From Aliihoeflea aestuarii (GTDB taxonomy: Bacteria > Pseudomonadota > Alphaproteobacteria > Rhizobiales > Rhizobiaceae): a stretch of 64,000 bases of DNA. How positions within the stretch are numbered: the first letter of the stretch is position 1; every line of letters starts with the position of its first letter. Below are positions 35,927 to 44,398 of the stretch, piece after piece. Made by a program: the position numbers and the translations under genes. The notes below the pieces were generated by a model. The model was not told the origin of the DNA, did not search any database, and saw only the letters and a list, made by a program, of their open reading frames with translations. Location: the NCBI RefSeq assembly GCF_024105665.1, contig NZ_JAAAMK010000013.1, forward strand, positions 1 through 64,000. Direction: 5' to 3'.

Positions 35927-36787
35927 TCATCGGCAGTAGGTCGACCCGTTCCGGCGCTCGGCAAGGTCGAAATGCAGGTGGTCCGCATGGTCCGCATCAC
36001 TTCCGGGGCCGAGCACCGTCTTGAAGATTCCGCATGCGTGCCGGCGTAGCGCCGCCAGAAAAAGCGCTTCCGGCGATCCGCGACGGTGGGGCCGGACGTC
36101 GAGTCGCTCGCCGTCATCAAGGATGATCGCCCCCCAGTCGAGCGCGTTCCCGAATGCGTGTTCGGACAATCTGCGCGTACCGGCACGCGGACGGCAGACA
36201 TAGGCCGAAACCTGATTGATCGCGGTGATCCGGCTGGATAAATGGCGGTCAGCTTCGCGCTGGGCGTGGTCCCGCACGAAGCGGGCATTGGCTTCCGCGA
36301 TCGCGCAGTTCATGACGGCTTCGGGCTCGAGCGCGACGCCGCCGCCAAGCGACGACACGGTGAGCGGATGGGCCATCTCGCAGCCTTCGGGTTCGGACTG
36401 GGGCGGATGTTCGGCAAAATCGACCTCAAGCTCATGTAGCCGGCTTCGGCAGGCGCGCTCGTCGGCGGACATCGGCTCTGCCAATTTCGGGCTTTCGTCC
36501 TGCGCGTCGTCGGCCTTGTCGGCAACTCCCTCTTCATCGTCCTCGCTCGAAGCTGGTCGCGATGCGGGGCGGGGAGCAGTTTCGCCGTCCGGAAGCTCCT
36601 GGTCCGCAGAGGCGTCCTCTCCGACTGTAGCGGATGGCGGTTCAGACTCCGGTGAAGCCGTCGCCTCGGGGGAATCCTGCGGAACAGGCGCACTGTCGGG
36701 GAGTGAAACATCCGAGCGGTCCTGTGCCAGCGACGGCAAGGCGAGGAAAAGAAAGCCGGAAAATACGACGGATAGCAGTCTGCGCAT
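35927..36787 (-). CDS. Extensin-family secreted protein with LAS-peptidase motifs
   Basis: A 286-residue paralogue of the preceding gene, 88 bases upstream of it. Signal peptide MRRLLSVVFSGFLFLALPS with cleavage near SLAQ, then about 85 residues rich in Asp, Glu, Ser and Pro, then the extensin-like domain with HAFGNALD (HX6D) and HADHLHFDL (HxH). Cysteine pattern ACRSRL, GCEMAH, NCAIAE, VCRPR matches the paralogue. It is soluble rather than lipidated. Presumed role in murein peptide trimming, by motif; no substrate is known. Confidence 0.8.
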   Translation of the reverse strand: MRRLLSVVFSGFLFLALPSLAQDRSDVSLPDSAPVPQDSPEATASPESEPPSATVGEDASADQELPDGETAPRPASRPASSEDDEEGVADKADDAQDESPKLAEPMSADERACRSRLHELEVDFAEHPPQSEPEGCEMAHPLTVSSLGGGVALEPEAVMNCAIAEANARFVRDHAQREADRHLSSRITAINQVSAYVCRPRAGTRRLSEHAFGNALDWGAIILDDGERLDVRPHRRGSPEALFLAALRRHACGIFKTVLGPGSDADHADHLHFDLAERRNGSTYCR

Positions 36788-36854
36788 GAGCGGATAACGC
36801 GCGGATCATCAACTGGCGCGATCGAGGCCTGTCACTTTGCGTGACGGTTCGTCG

Positions 36855-37286
36855 TCAAGCGCCGATCTTCTCCAGACCCTCTTCGAGCCATTCGCCGAGC
36901 ATAGGCATCGAAAGAAAGTATGTAGCGATGCGCTTGTTGACGCGGGGGCGTGCCTCGGAAACGGCCTGTTCCCACTCGCCCGGTTCGAAATCGCCGCGAC
37001 CGATGAAGGTGATGGCGAGAAGGTCGGCCGCCTCGTCGACGTTCAGATCCTCGATAAGTGCGCGCAATTCCGAAGCGGTCAGATTTTCCTCTTCCTCCTC
37101 GGCCAGTCCGTCGTGCGAATGACGGTCCCGCGACTGACCGTCCAGTTCGACTTCATGCTCGTGCCCGGCATCGTAATCCTCGCTGAGACCCGCCGAAATC
37201 GCGCGTGCCTTGAGCACGAAAAGACGAACCGTCTCGGGATCGATCGTCAGATCGAACTCGCGCTGTCGGGAATTCTGCATGTTCAT
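36855..37286 (-). CDS. DUF3775-family protein
   Basis: A 143-residue soluble acidic protein. FDLTIDPETVRLFVLKARAI and DDADLLAITFIGRGDFEPGE-like wording (here EAADLLAITFIGRGDFEPGE) fit DUF3775, found mostly in Alphaproteobacteria. A central stretch is very acidic (DGLAEEEEENL). The start may be the second ATG at 37280, which has AGGGA at better spacing. Function unknown. It lies between the extensin-like pair and greA, and is transcribed away from greA. Confidence 0.78.
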   Translation of the reverse strand: MNMQNSRQREFDLTIDPETVRLFVLKARAISAGLSEDYDAGHEHEVELDGQSRDRHSHDGLAEEEEENLTASELRALIEDLNVDEAADLLAITFIGRGDFEPGEWEQAVSEARPRVNKRIATYFLSMPMLGEWLEEGLEKIGA

Positions 37287-37418
37287 TTCCCTGGCACCTC
37301 GCTGGACACGGGCCGCACTATAACAAATGAACCGGCGAAAACACGATCCGATTGGTTCCGCCCAAGAATTTGCGTGAAAAATCGTGGGCCATCGCTATAT
37401 TGTCCGGATCAGGAACTG

Positions 37419-37452
37419 GGACGGTTCGTTAGCCAAGGCTGCCGGACCGTCC
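37419..37452 (+). promoter_or_regulatory. Terminator-like hairpin in the greA leader
   Basis: GGACGGT (37419-37425) pairs with ACCGTCC (37446-37452), with an inner AGCC/GGCT stem, and is followed by TTTTG. It lies about 50 bases before greA and just after a TATATT (37396-37401) that may be the -10 box. A transcript would meet this hairpin before reaching greA, suggesting attenuation or a short leader RNA. Confidence 0.5.
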
Positions 37453-37501
37453 TTTTGCGTTGTTCCGCGAGCAATAACAAAACGACGAAAGGTCGAGTGC
37501 G

Positions 37502-37975
37502 ATGAACAAGGTCCCGATGACCGCCCCAGGTTTCGAAACGCTCAAGGAGGAACTGCGCTGGCGCCAGCAGGAAGAGCGCCCGCGCATCATCGAAGCGATC
37601 TCGGAAGCGCGCGCCCATGGCGACCTGTCGGAGAATGCCGAGTACCATTCGGCCAAGGAAGCGCAGAGCCTCAACGAAGGCCGCGTCAACGAACTGGAAG
37701 ACCTCGTCGCACGCGCCGAGGTGATCGACGTATCGAAACTCTCGGGCGATACGATCAAGTTCGGCGCGACGGTTGTGCTCGTCGACGAGGACACCGAAGA
37801 AAAGAAAACGTATCAGATCGTCGGCGATCAGGAGGCCGACGTGAAGGCAGGCCGTATCTCGATCTCCTCGCCGATCGCGCGCGCGCTGATCGGCAAGGCT
37901 GTCGGCGACGAAATCGAGGTCAATGCGCCAGGCGGTGCGCGAGGCTACGAGATAGTGGAGCTGCGCTGGGCATAG
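37502..37975 (+). CDS. greA: Transcription elongation factor GreA
   Basis: A 157-residue GreA with an N-terminal coiled coil ([20 protein letters not shown]; the tip [12 protein letters not shown] holds the acidic pair D-x-x-E-N that stimulates RNA cleavage) and a C-terminal FKBP-like domain ([20 protein letters not shown]). It rescues backtracked RNA polymerase. The start is preceded by a GTCGAGTGCG context with a weak SD; the position matches GreA starts (MNKVPMT). A terminator-like hairpin in its leader may control it. The glycosyltransferase genes follow within 20 bases. Confidence 0.95.
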   Translation: MNKVPMTAPGFETLKEELRWRQQEERPRIIEAISEARAHGDLSENAEYHSAKEAQSLNEGRVNELEDLVARAEVIDVSKLSGDTIKFGATVVLVDEDTEEKKTYQIVGDQEADVKAGRISISSPIARALIGKAVGDEIEVNAPGGARGYEIVELRWA

Positions 37976-37993
37976 AGCAGACTTTTGCCCATC

Positions 37994-38794
37994 ATGACAC
38001 GCGATCCGGCAGCCGGCAGCGATTTCAAGCACGGCGATCGGCCGGCGACGATCCCGGTTTTCGTCATCAATCTCGACCGTTCGCCCGACCGCTATGCACG
38101 GGTTGCGCAAAGCGCTGCGCGATATGGTATTGCGATCGAGCGTGTTCCCGGCATCGACGGTGCATCGCTCGATCTGCCATCGCTGCCCGGTATCGAACCC
38201 CGGACCTTTGCGCGCGTCAATGGACGGCCGATGCTGGCGGGGGAGGCGGGCTGCTATCTCAGTCATATGAAGGCCATCCGGACCTTCATCGAAGGCGATG
38301 CCGATATGGCTCTCATCTGCGAGGACGATGTCGACTTCACCGACGAGACCATGCCGTTCCTGCGTGACCTGTCGCAGTATCAGGGGTGGGACATCGTAAA
38401 GCTCTTCAGCTTTCGCACGCATGGATTTATCCGGCATGGCGACACGTCCGGGGCGGTCGCGATCGGCCGCTGCCTCGCCGGTCCCGTCGGCAGTTCGGCC
38501 GCCTATGCGATCTCGCGAGCCGGCGCAGAACGATTTCTTAAATCGCTCGAACCGATGATCGTGCCTTATGATGTGGCGCTGGAGCGGGGCTGGCACGGTT
38601 CCGTGCGGGTTTTCATGACCGAACGCAAAAAGATCGCACTGCAACCAGAACAGCCGAGCACGATTTCGGATGCCTACAGCGGAAAGTATCCGTTTTACCG
38701 ACGTGTCGGCACACTGTTCTTCCGGGCGAGCGAATATCTGAAGCGCATGCATTTTGCGCGCAGCGCCACCAGCCTGAGAAAGGGCAGCGCTTGA
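37994..38794 (+). CDS. LPS glycosyltransferase, family 25
   Basis: A 266-residue GT25-type transferase: PVFVINLDRSPDRYARV is the donor-binding first strand, GCYLSHMKAI the conserved Ser-His motif, and ICEDDVDF the DxD-like metal site. Family members (LpsA/Lob/LgtB type) add galactose or glucose to the LPS core. It begins 18 bases after greA; a TTG nine bases upstream is an alternative. Its stop overlaps the TTG start of the O-antigen ligase (TTGA), so the two are coupled. Cytoplasmic or peripheral membrane. Confidence 0.85.
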   Translation: MTRDPAAGSDFKHGDRPATIPVFVINLDRSPDRYARVAQSAARYGIAIERVPGIDGASLDLPSLPGIEPRTFARVNGRPMLAGEAGCYLSHMKAIRTFIEGDADMALICEDDVDFTDETMPFLRDLSQYQGWDIVKLFSFRTHGFIRHGDTSGAVAIGRCLAGPVGSSAAYAISRAGAERFLKSLEPMIVPYDVALERGWHGSVRVFMTERKKIALQPEQPSTISDAYSGKYPFYRRVGTLFFRASEYLKRMHFARSATSLRKGSA

Positions 38795-40044
38795 AACTTT
38801 TGCAACGAGCATTCCTTCTGCGCCGGCGCTGGGATCGCGGCATCGCGTGGCTCGGCGCTGCGGGTTTGCCGCTGCGTCATGGTATCACGATCGGCGCCGC
38901 GAGCTTCTTCGCGCTGGTGGGCCTCTACCTCATCGCGCTGCGACCGCGTTCGAGACGATTGATCGCGGGCAGTTTCCTCCTCCTTTCAGTGAGCTATTTC
39001 TTTTATTCGCTGGCACTTGCTCTATTTCGCGGCGAGCCGGTGATCGACAATCGGCAACTGAGCTACAGTCTCATTATCGGTCTTCTCGCCTTCATCGCCA
39101 ACGGCATGGTTCTGGTGCGCGATCCGCTTCGGTGCTTCGTCATAGGCGCACGGGCGGGAACGGTCGTCTGCGCGGCGATCGCGCTTCTTGCATCCAATTC
39201 CGAATTGGACCGGTTCGGCATGGGAGGCAATCCGGCACCGTTTGCCATGCTGGCTGCGTTCGCACTTGTCGCGGCGATCATTCCCATTGCGAATGCGCCG
39301 CGATGGGCACCCAATTCGCTGATCTATGTTCTGGTCGGCGGGATTTCCGTGTTCGCCTCGCAAACGCGCGCGGTGCTTATGGTGTTGCCGGTCATTCTGG
39401 CAGTCGAGAGCATCATCTGGCTGCGAGGCCGGTCGTTCCGGCTTCAGCTTACCGGCTATGTCGCGGGCGCCGCCGCGCTGGGACTGGCCGTCAGCGTCGG
39501 TCCCATCCATACAATGCTCGCCGAGCGTTTCGTCCCGATCGTCCAGTATTATTCAGGCGATCACGCCGCCTGGGACGGCAGCGCAACCGCGGACCTGCGC
39601 TTTGCGATGTGGAAGGGGTTCGCCCACGCATTCGTCGAAAGTCCGATCATCGGTCACGGATCGGATCGGATGGAGCGCGTCGTCGCGCTTGCGCCGACGC
39701 TCAACGCCGAGCTGCGCGAGTTCCAGCATATCCACAATATCGTTCTGGACGAGTTGCTTCAGCATGGCATCCTCGGTCTTCTGATCCTCGCAGGCGTCAT
39801 CGTTTCGGGGGCCGCCTATGCGATCCGCCACGCCGACAGCAATGCGCTGAAGCGAAACATCGCCTACGCGCTGCTCGTACTCGTCGTCTACGGAATGTTC
39901 CACAATCCGATGCTGCATGAAAGCACGATTGCGGCAGTGTTCTTCTATCTCGGCGTCACCATCGCCCACGGGATGCGATGTCAGGCAATGGCCCGACGGC
40001 GCATGGATGGGCCTGTGCTTCTGTTTGGCACAAGAGCGGCATGA
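38791..40044 (+). CDS. O-antigen ligase / polymerase family membrane protein
   Basis: A 417-residue protein with about ten to twelve transmembrane helices and a large periplasmic loop. The Wzy_C/WaaL signature is FQHIHNIVLDELLQHGILGL, with the H-N pair typical of O-antigen ligases; IGHGSDRMERV is the loop just before it. It probably joins a lipid-linked polysaccharide to lipid A-core (WaaL) or polymerises repeats (Wzy). The start is TTG at 38791 inside the TTGA overlap. The stop overlaps the start of the next glycosyltransferase (ATGA). Confidence 0.8.
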   Translation: MKLLQRAFLLRRRWDRGIAWLGAAGLPLRHGITIGAASFFALVGLYLIALRPRSRRLIAGSFLLLSVSYFFYSLALALFRGEPVIDNRQLSYSLIIGLLAFIANGMVLVRDPLRCFVIGARAGTVVCAAIALLASNSELDRFGMGGNPAPFAMLAAFALVAAIIPIANAPRWAPNSLIYVLVGGISVFASQTRAVLMVLPVILAVESIIWLRGRSFRLQLTGYVAGAAALGLAVSVGPIHTMLAERFVPIVQYYSGDHAAWDGSATADLRFAMWKGFAHAFVESPIIGHGSDRMERVVALAPTLNAELREFQHIHNIVLDELLQHGILGLLILAGVIVSGAAYAIRHADSNALKRNIAYALLVLVVYGMFHNPMLHESTIAAVFFYLGVTIAHGMRCQAMARRRMDGPVLLFGTRAA

Positions 40045-41003
40045 ACATGGATGCGGTCACCGGCTACGTCTTCCACCCCGACGACCTGACGGTGGAGAAG
40101 CGGAAGCCGGGCATCAGCGCTTTCATGCGCATCCGCAACGGCGAGGATTTTCTCGAGGCGGCGATCCGCAGTCATATCGACTGCTTCGACGAGATCGTCG
40201 CCGTCCACAATCAGTCGACGGACGGCACGGTCGACATCCTGATGCGGCTTGCGGGTGAGTACGGCCCGAAGATCAAGCTGTTCCATTACACCGACAGGGT
40301 CTATCCGCCCGGCAGTGCGGAGCATGCGCGCGAACCGGCGAACTCGCCCAACAGCCTCGTAAACTATTACAATTTCGCGCTGTCCCGGACAACGCGCACG
40401 ATCGTCACCAAGCTGGATGACGACCATCTGGCGATGCCTGCACGCATGCGGGCGCTTGCCGATCGCGTCCGCGCGGATCCGTCGATTCTCGATAAGTCGA
40501 TGGCGTGTTTTTCGGGCGTCAATCTTGCGCGCACGGAGACCGGAAAACTCGGCCTGCCCGCGAGCGATCTTCTATGCGGCAATGGCGACCACTGGTTCTT
40601 CCGGATCAGCGACGAGACCTGGTTCGAGCGCGATAGGCGTTTCGAGAAGCTGCGGCATTCTGGCCTCAGGCGACGTTTCTACGGTTTCGCCTATTGGCAC
40701 CTGAAATATCTCAAGCCCGGCAGCGGTTTCGCCAATTACGAACTCGACCGCAATCCGGGCAGCCGCTACGCCCGGCGGCTGGAGCGCATCGGCAATTCCC
40801 CGCTGGTGGAATTGCCGGCGGCGCGCGACCTTCTGCGCCCGGGCATGCGGGAATGGATGTCGGCGCAACTGGGCGACAAGGGCAGGTTGCTCTACCAGCG
40901 CGCGGTATCCTTCGAAAACGCCTTTCCCCAAGGCAGCGTCGAACAAGCGCTCGATGCTACCAGCCCCGGATGGCGCAATTATCTGGCCGAAGCCACGTCA
41001 TAG
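40041..41003 (+). CDS. Glycosyltransferase family 2 protein
   Basis: A 320-residue GT-A fold enzyme: GISAFMRIRNGEDFLEAAI starts the nucleotide-sugar domain, VHNQSTDGTVDIL is the usual second motif and VTKLDDDHLAMP the DxD metal site. The C-terminal part is basic and aromatic, without membrane segments. Third in the greA-linked sugar-transfer operon, overlapping the O-antigen ligase gene by four bases. It likely extends LPS core or O-chain; the sugar is not predictable. The start at 40041 is preferred because of the coupling overlap. Confidence 0.82.
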   Translation: MNMDAVTGYVFHPDDLTVEKRKPGISAFMRIRNGEDFLEAAIRSHIDCFDEIVAVHNQSTDGTVDILMRLAGEYGPKIKLFHYTDRVYPPGSAEHAREPANSPNSLVNYYNFALSRTTRTIVTKLDDDHLAMPARMRALADRVRADPSILDKSMACFSGVNLARTETGKLGLPASDLLCGNGDHWFFRISDETWFERDRRFEKLRHSGLRRRFYGFAYWHLKYLKPGSGFANYELDRNPGSRYARRLERIGNSPLVELPAARDLLRPGMREWMSAQLGDKGRLLYQRAVSFENAFPQGSVEQALDATSPGWRNYLAEATS

Positions 41004-41016
41004 CTGGCGCGAACGT

Positions 41017-41748
41017 TCATTTGCCGTCGAAAAAATAGAGCGGCCGGCCCAGCAGGCGTGACCAGAACGAGCCGGTGACGCGGCGCTTTTCGTTTGCCCG
41101 TGCCGGGTCGAAAACGCTTTTGCCCGATCCGACATGAACGCCGACGCCGGGAAGCTGGAAGACGACTTCCTTGCCCTGGTCCTTCATGTAGCGCGAGATC
41201 GTGCGTTCATTTTGAAATTTCGCATACGGCCCATGGGTGAGCCACAATTCGCGTCGCAACACGCCGGGGTAGAACGAAAAGCCGTGCCAGTCGCGATGCG
41301 CGTTGTTCATGCGCGCATAGTCGTGGCCGTTGAATTTCATGCGCGTCCTGAAAATGCGCTGGCGCTTCTTCAGTCCGTCAAAACGCGCGAAGCATACGGA
41401 GGTGATGGCATCGTTCGTGTCGAGAAGCTGAAGACCCTCCTCGATATTCATGCCCCCGAGAAAATGCCAGTCGTCTTCCAGATGGAGGATGTAGGGCGTA
41501 TCGATCATTTCGTAGACGCGGTCGATGGCCTTGTGCTGTCCAAGGCGCGGGTCGTTCAGGACGATTTCGATCTGCGGATAGCGCTCGCGAAGTTTGTCCG
41601 CGAAGGCATGATCGGCCGAGTCCTCGACGAGGATGAACCTGCCCGGCTCGTGATACTCAAGGAAGGTGTCGAGCGAGACGACAAGAAGGTCCCAGCGACC
41701 GCAACTCGTCAGCACGGTCGTAACGTTTTCTGGAACTGCAACTTTCAT
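41017..41748 (-). CDS. Glycosyltransferase (GT-A type)
   Basis: A 243-residue protein on the opposite strand, ending 13 bases from the GT2 gene. ENVTTVLTSCGRWDLLVVSL begins the domain, GQHKAIDRVYEMIDTPYILH follows, and LEDDWHFLGG is the metal-binding motif. The late segment GVGVHVGSGKSVF may bind the acceptor. It resembles small transferases of LPS clusters. A ribosome site just upstream of 41748 (GGAGTCGCGTCA) is weak. It belongs to the same envelope-sugar region though transcribed inversely. Confidence 0.75.
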   Translation of the reverse strand: MKVAVPENVTTVLTSCGRWDLLVVSLDTFLEYHEPGRFILVEDSADHAFADKLRERYPQIEIVLNDPRLGQHKAIDRVYEMIDTPYILHLEDDWHFLGGMNIEEGLQLLDTNDAITSVCFARFDGLKKRQRIFRTRMKFNGHDYARMNNAHRDWHGFSFYPGVLRRELWLTHGPYAKFQNERTISRYMKDQGKEVVFQLPGVGVHVGSGKSVFDPARANEKRRVTGSFWSRLLGRPLYFFDGK

Positions 41749-41860
41749 TGACGCGACTCCTATGCCAGTCCACGGGTGACCATCTACCTTGCCGGGCCGG
41801 TCTTGTCATCCGCACGCTCTCGCTTATGACTGCACCGCCCTGCCAATCGCGGTTTCTCCC

Positions 41861-42664
41861 ATGCTTGTTCTCGTCATCAATCTCGACCGCGCCCCCGAAC
41901 GTCTGACGCATATGCGCGGCGAGTTCGAGCGTATCGGCGCGGATTTCACACGGCTCGCGGCAACGGACGGTCGTCTGCTCGAGACCACGGACAGTGTGAA
42001 TGCGCTTGAAGGCCGGCTTTTGAGCAAGGGCGAGATCGCCTGCTTCATGAGTCATCGGCGTTGCTGGCAGCAATTGGTGGAAAGCGGCGAGAGCCATGCG
42101 GTCGTTCTGGAAGACGACGTGTTCCTCGGACAAGGGGCCGAGTGGTTTCTCATATCCGCCGACTGGTTTCCCGGCAGCGCCGGTCTGGTCAAGCTCGAAA
42201 CCTATATGAGCCCGACGACGATCACGGCGAGACCGGTCGCAGAGTTCGACGGGCGCGGCGTGCATCGCCTTTCAGGCAAGCATCTGGGAACCGGCGGATA
42301 TGCGCTCGATCGGGAGACGGCGCGCACGCTCCTGGACCTCAGTGCCGATATCGACCGGCAGGTGGACGATTTTCTGTTTGATCCTGACGGTGAGGCATTC
42401 CGCGCCGCGCGCGTGCATCAACTGGTACCGGCCATTTGCATACAGGGCTTGAAACTCAAGGGGCAACTTACCCTGACGAACGACCCATCGACCTATGCCA
42501 GCGGAATCTACGAGGAACGGCTGACGACACGGACCAGGCTGAGCCCGGCGGGCAAGGTGAAGCGGGAGTTCGTATCCGCCTTGAGGAAAGCCCGGCTTGC
42601 GCTGATCGGCGGCGCGCGAAACGTTTTCGGCGCGGTACGCTGGGGGCGTATTCCGTTTCGGTAA
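41861..42664 (+). CDS. LPS glycosyltransferase, family 25
   Basis: A 267-residue GT25 protein, paralogous in type to 37994-38794: MLVLVINLDRAPERLTHMRG, EIACFMSHRRCWQQL and AVVLEDDVFLG are the three family motifs. The C-terminal 60 residues are basic. The start at 41861 fits the family N-terminus; a longer frame starting 72 bases earlier is unsupported. It is divergent from the glycosyltransferase at 41017-41748 with about 110 bases between, and closes the cluster before lrp, convergent with it. Confidence 0.83.
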   Translation: MLVLVINLDRAPERLTHMRGEFERIGADFTRLAATDGRLLETTDSVNALEGRLLSKGEIACFMSHRRCWQQLVESGESHAVVLEDDVFLGQGAEWFLISADWFPGSAGLVKLETYMSPTTITARPVAEFDGRGVHRLSGKHLGTGGYALDRETARTLLDLSADIDRQVDDFLFDPDGEAFRAARVHQLVPAICIQGLKLKGQLTLTNDPSTYASGIYEERLTTRTRLSPAGKVKREFVSALRKARLALIGGARNVFGAVRWGRIPFR

Positions 42665-42671
42665 GGTTACG

Positions 42672-43142
42672 TCACTGGCCGATGGCGGCCAGACCTTCAT
42701 CCTTGATCTGGCGAATGGTGAGCGCGGTGCGCACGGTGTCGACATTGGGGGCTGACGTCAGTTCCTCGATGACGAAGGACTGGAAGGCCGCCAGATCCCT
42801 GGCGACGCAGTGAAGCATGAAATCGCTGTCGCCCGAAACCATCCATGCACGCCGCACGATGGGCCAGCTACGGGTTCGCTCGGCGAATGCCTTCAATTCC
42901 GCATCCGACTGGTGATGCAGCCCGATGAGGCAGAAGGCGACGACATGAAGGCCGAGGTCGGGCGTGTTCAACAGCGCGCGATAGCCGCGAATGACGCCGG
43001 CTTCCTCGAGGCGCTTGACGCGCCGCAGGCAGGGCGGCGCGGAAATGCCGACACGCTTCGACAATTCGACATTCGTCATGCGACCGTCCGATTGAAGCTC
43101 GGCCAGGATTTTCCAGTCGATGGCGTCGAGGTCGACCTTCAT
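42672..43142 (-). CDS. lrp: Lrp/AsnC-family transcriptional regulator
   Basis: A 156-residue feast/famine regulator. N-terminal helix-turn-helix: KILAELQSDGRMTNVELSKR then VGISAPPCLRRVKRLEEAG; C-terminal RAM domain: VSGDSDFMLHCVARDLAAF, which binds an amino acid and forms octamers. In rhizobia an lrp gene lies upstream of trxB and lsrB, as here. It is transcribed away from trxB. The start at 43142 (MKVDL) has AAAGAG seven bases upstream; a second ATG six bases earlier is close to it. Confidence 0.9.
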   Translation of the reverse strand: MKVDLDAIDWKILAELQSDGRMTNVELSKRVGISAPPCLRRVKRLEEAGVIRGYRALLNTPDLGLHVVAFCLIGLHHQSDAELKAFAERTRSWPIVRRAWMVSGDSDFMLHCVARDLAAFQSFVIEELTSAPNVDTVRTALTIRQIKDEGLAAIGQ

Positions 43143-43381
43143 TCGCATCTCTTTCAGGTTGCGCACGAATCTTTCGTTCGAGTGAAAGGAAATTACCCAA
43201 ATTGCTCCGTTTGGCAACGGCTGCCCGACATGGTGCACACGAGGTTTTACGCATCAGGGCGATGATGCAACTGTGTGAAATGACAATCGCGCCTTGCACT
43301 GCACCCACCATCATACTTAGATCGAGAACGGTTTTACAAAGGCGTATTCATGCGCCTATCGGACTTTGAAAGGGTATCGTC

Positions 43382-44353
43382 ATGAGTGGCCGTCACGCGC
43401 CTGTGCTCATCATCGGTTCGGGGCCGGCAGGCTATACGGCTGCGATCTATGCGGCGCGCGCGCTGCTCAAACCGGTCCTGATCGCCGGGATGCAGCAGGG
43501 CGGCCAGCTCACCATCACCACTGACGTCGAGAACTATCCCGGCTTCGCCGACCCGATTCAGGGGCCATGGCTGATGGAGCAGATGCTGAAACAGGCCGAG
43601 CATGTCGGCACGGAGATCGTCAGCGACCTCGTCACCGAGGTCAATCTCGACGTGCGTCCGTTCCGGCTGCGGACGGATTCGGGCGCGGAGTGGACGACCG
43701 ATGCGCTCATCATCGCCACCGGCGCGCAGGCCAAATGGCTCGGCCTTCCCTCCGAGCAGACCTATATGGGTTTCGGCGTGTCGGCCTGTGCGACCTGTGA
43801 CGGCTTCTTTTATCGCGGCAAGGACGTGGTGGTCGTCGGCGGCGGCAACACGGCCGTAGAAGAGGCGCTCTACCTTTCCAATCTGGCGAAATCGGTGACC
43901 GTCATCCACCGCCGCAACGAGTTCCGCGCCGAGCGCATCCTGCAAGATCGCCTGCTCGCCAAGGACAACGTGACCGTGATGTGGGACCACGTCATCGAGG
44001 AGATCACCGGCGAGAAGAAAGCGCCGCTGCCGCCTTCCGTGACCGGGCTGAAGCTGAAGAACATCAAGACCGGAGCGTTGAGCGACATGGCGACCCACGG
44101 CATCTTCGTGGCCATAGGCCATGCGCCGGCAGTCGAGCTTTTCGCGGGAAAACTCAAGCAGAAGCCGAACGGCTATCTGTGGACGGCGGCGGATTCCACC
44201 GCAACCAACATTCCCGGCGTCTTCGCGGCCGGCGACGTCACCGACGACATTTTCCGCCAGGCGGTGACGGCGGCGGGAATGGGTTGCATGGCAGCGCTCG
44301 AGGCGGAGCGCTACATCGCCGAACTGGAGGTACATCGCGAAGCGGCCGAGTAG
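43382..44353 (+). CDS. trxB: Thioredoxin-disulfide reductase
   Basis: A 323-residue low-molecular-weight thioredoxin reductase. FAD motif LIIGSGPAGYTAA (9-21), redox centre CATC (C136, C139), NADPH motif VVVGGGNTAVEEALYLS and the C-terminal GVFAAGDVTDDIFRQA. It transfers electrons from NADPH to thioredoxin in the cytosol. Start with AAAGGGTATCGTC upstream. Divergent to lrp and 45 bases before lsrB, the order known from Sinorhizobium and Brucella relatives. Confidence 0.95.
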   Translation: MSGRHAPVLIIGSGPAGYTAAIYAARALLKPVLIAGMQQGGQLTITTDVENYPGFADPIQGPWLMEQMLKQAEHVGTEIVSDLVTEVNLDVRPFRLRTDSGAEWTTDALIIATGAQAKWLGLPSEQTYMGFGVSACATCDGFFYRGKDVVVVGGGNTAVEEALYLSNLAKSVTVIHRRNEFRAERILQDRLLAKDNVTVMWDHVIEEITGEKKAPLPPSVTGLKLKNIKTGALSDMATHGIFVAIGHAPAVELFAGKLKQKPNGYLWTAADSTATNIPGVFAAGDVTDDIFRQAVTAAGMGCMAALEAERYIAELEVHREAAE

Positions 44354-44398
44354 CGGCGACCGCGGAGCGATATCAACGCCACATCACGAGGGACAGAC

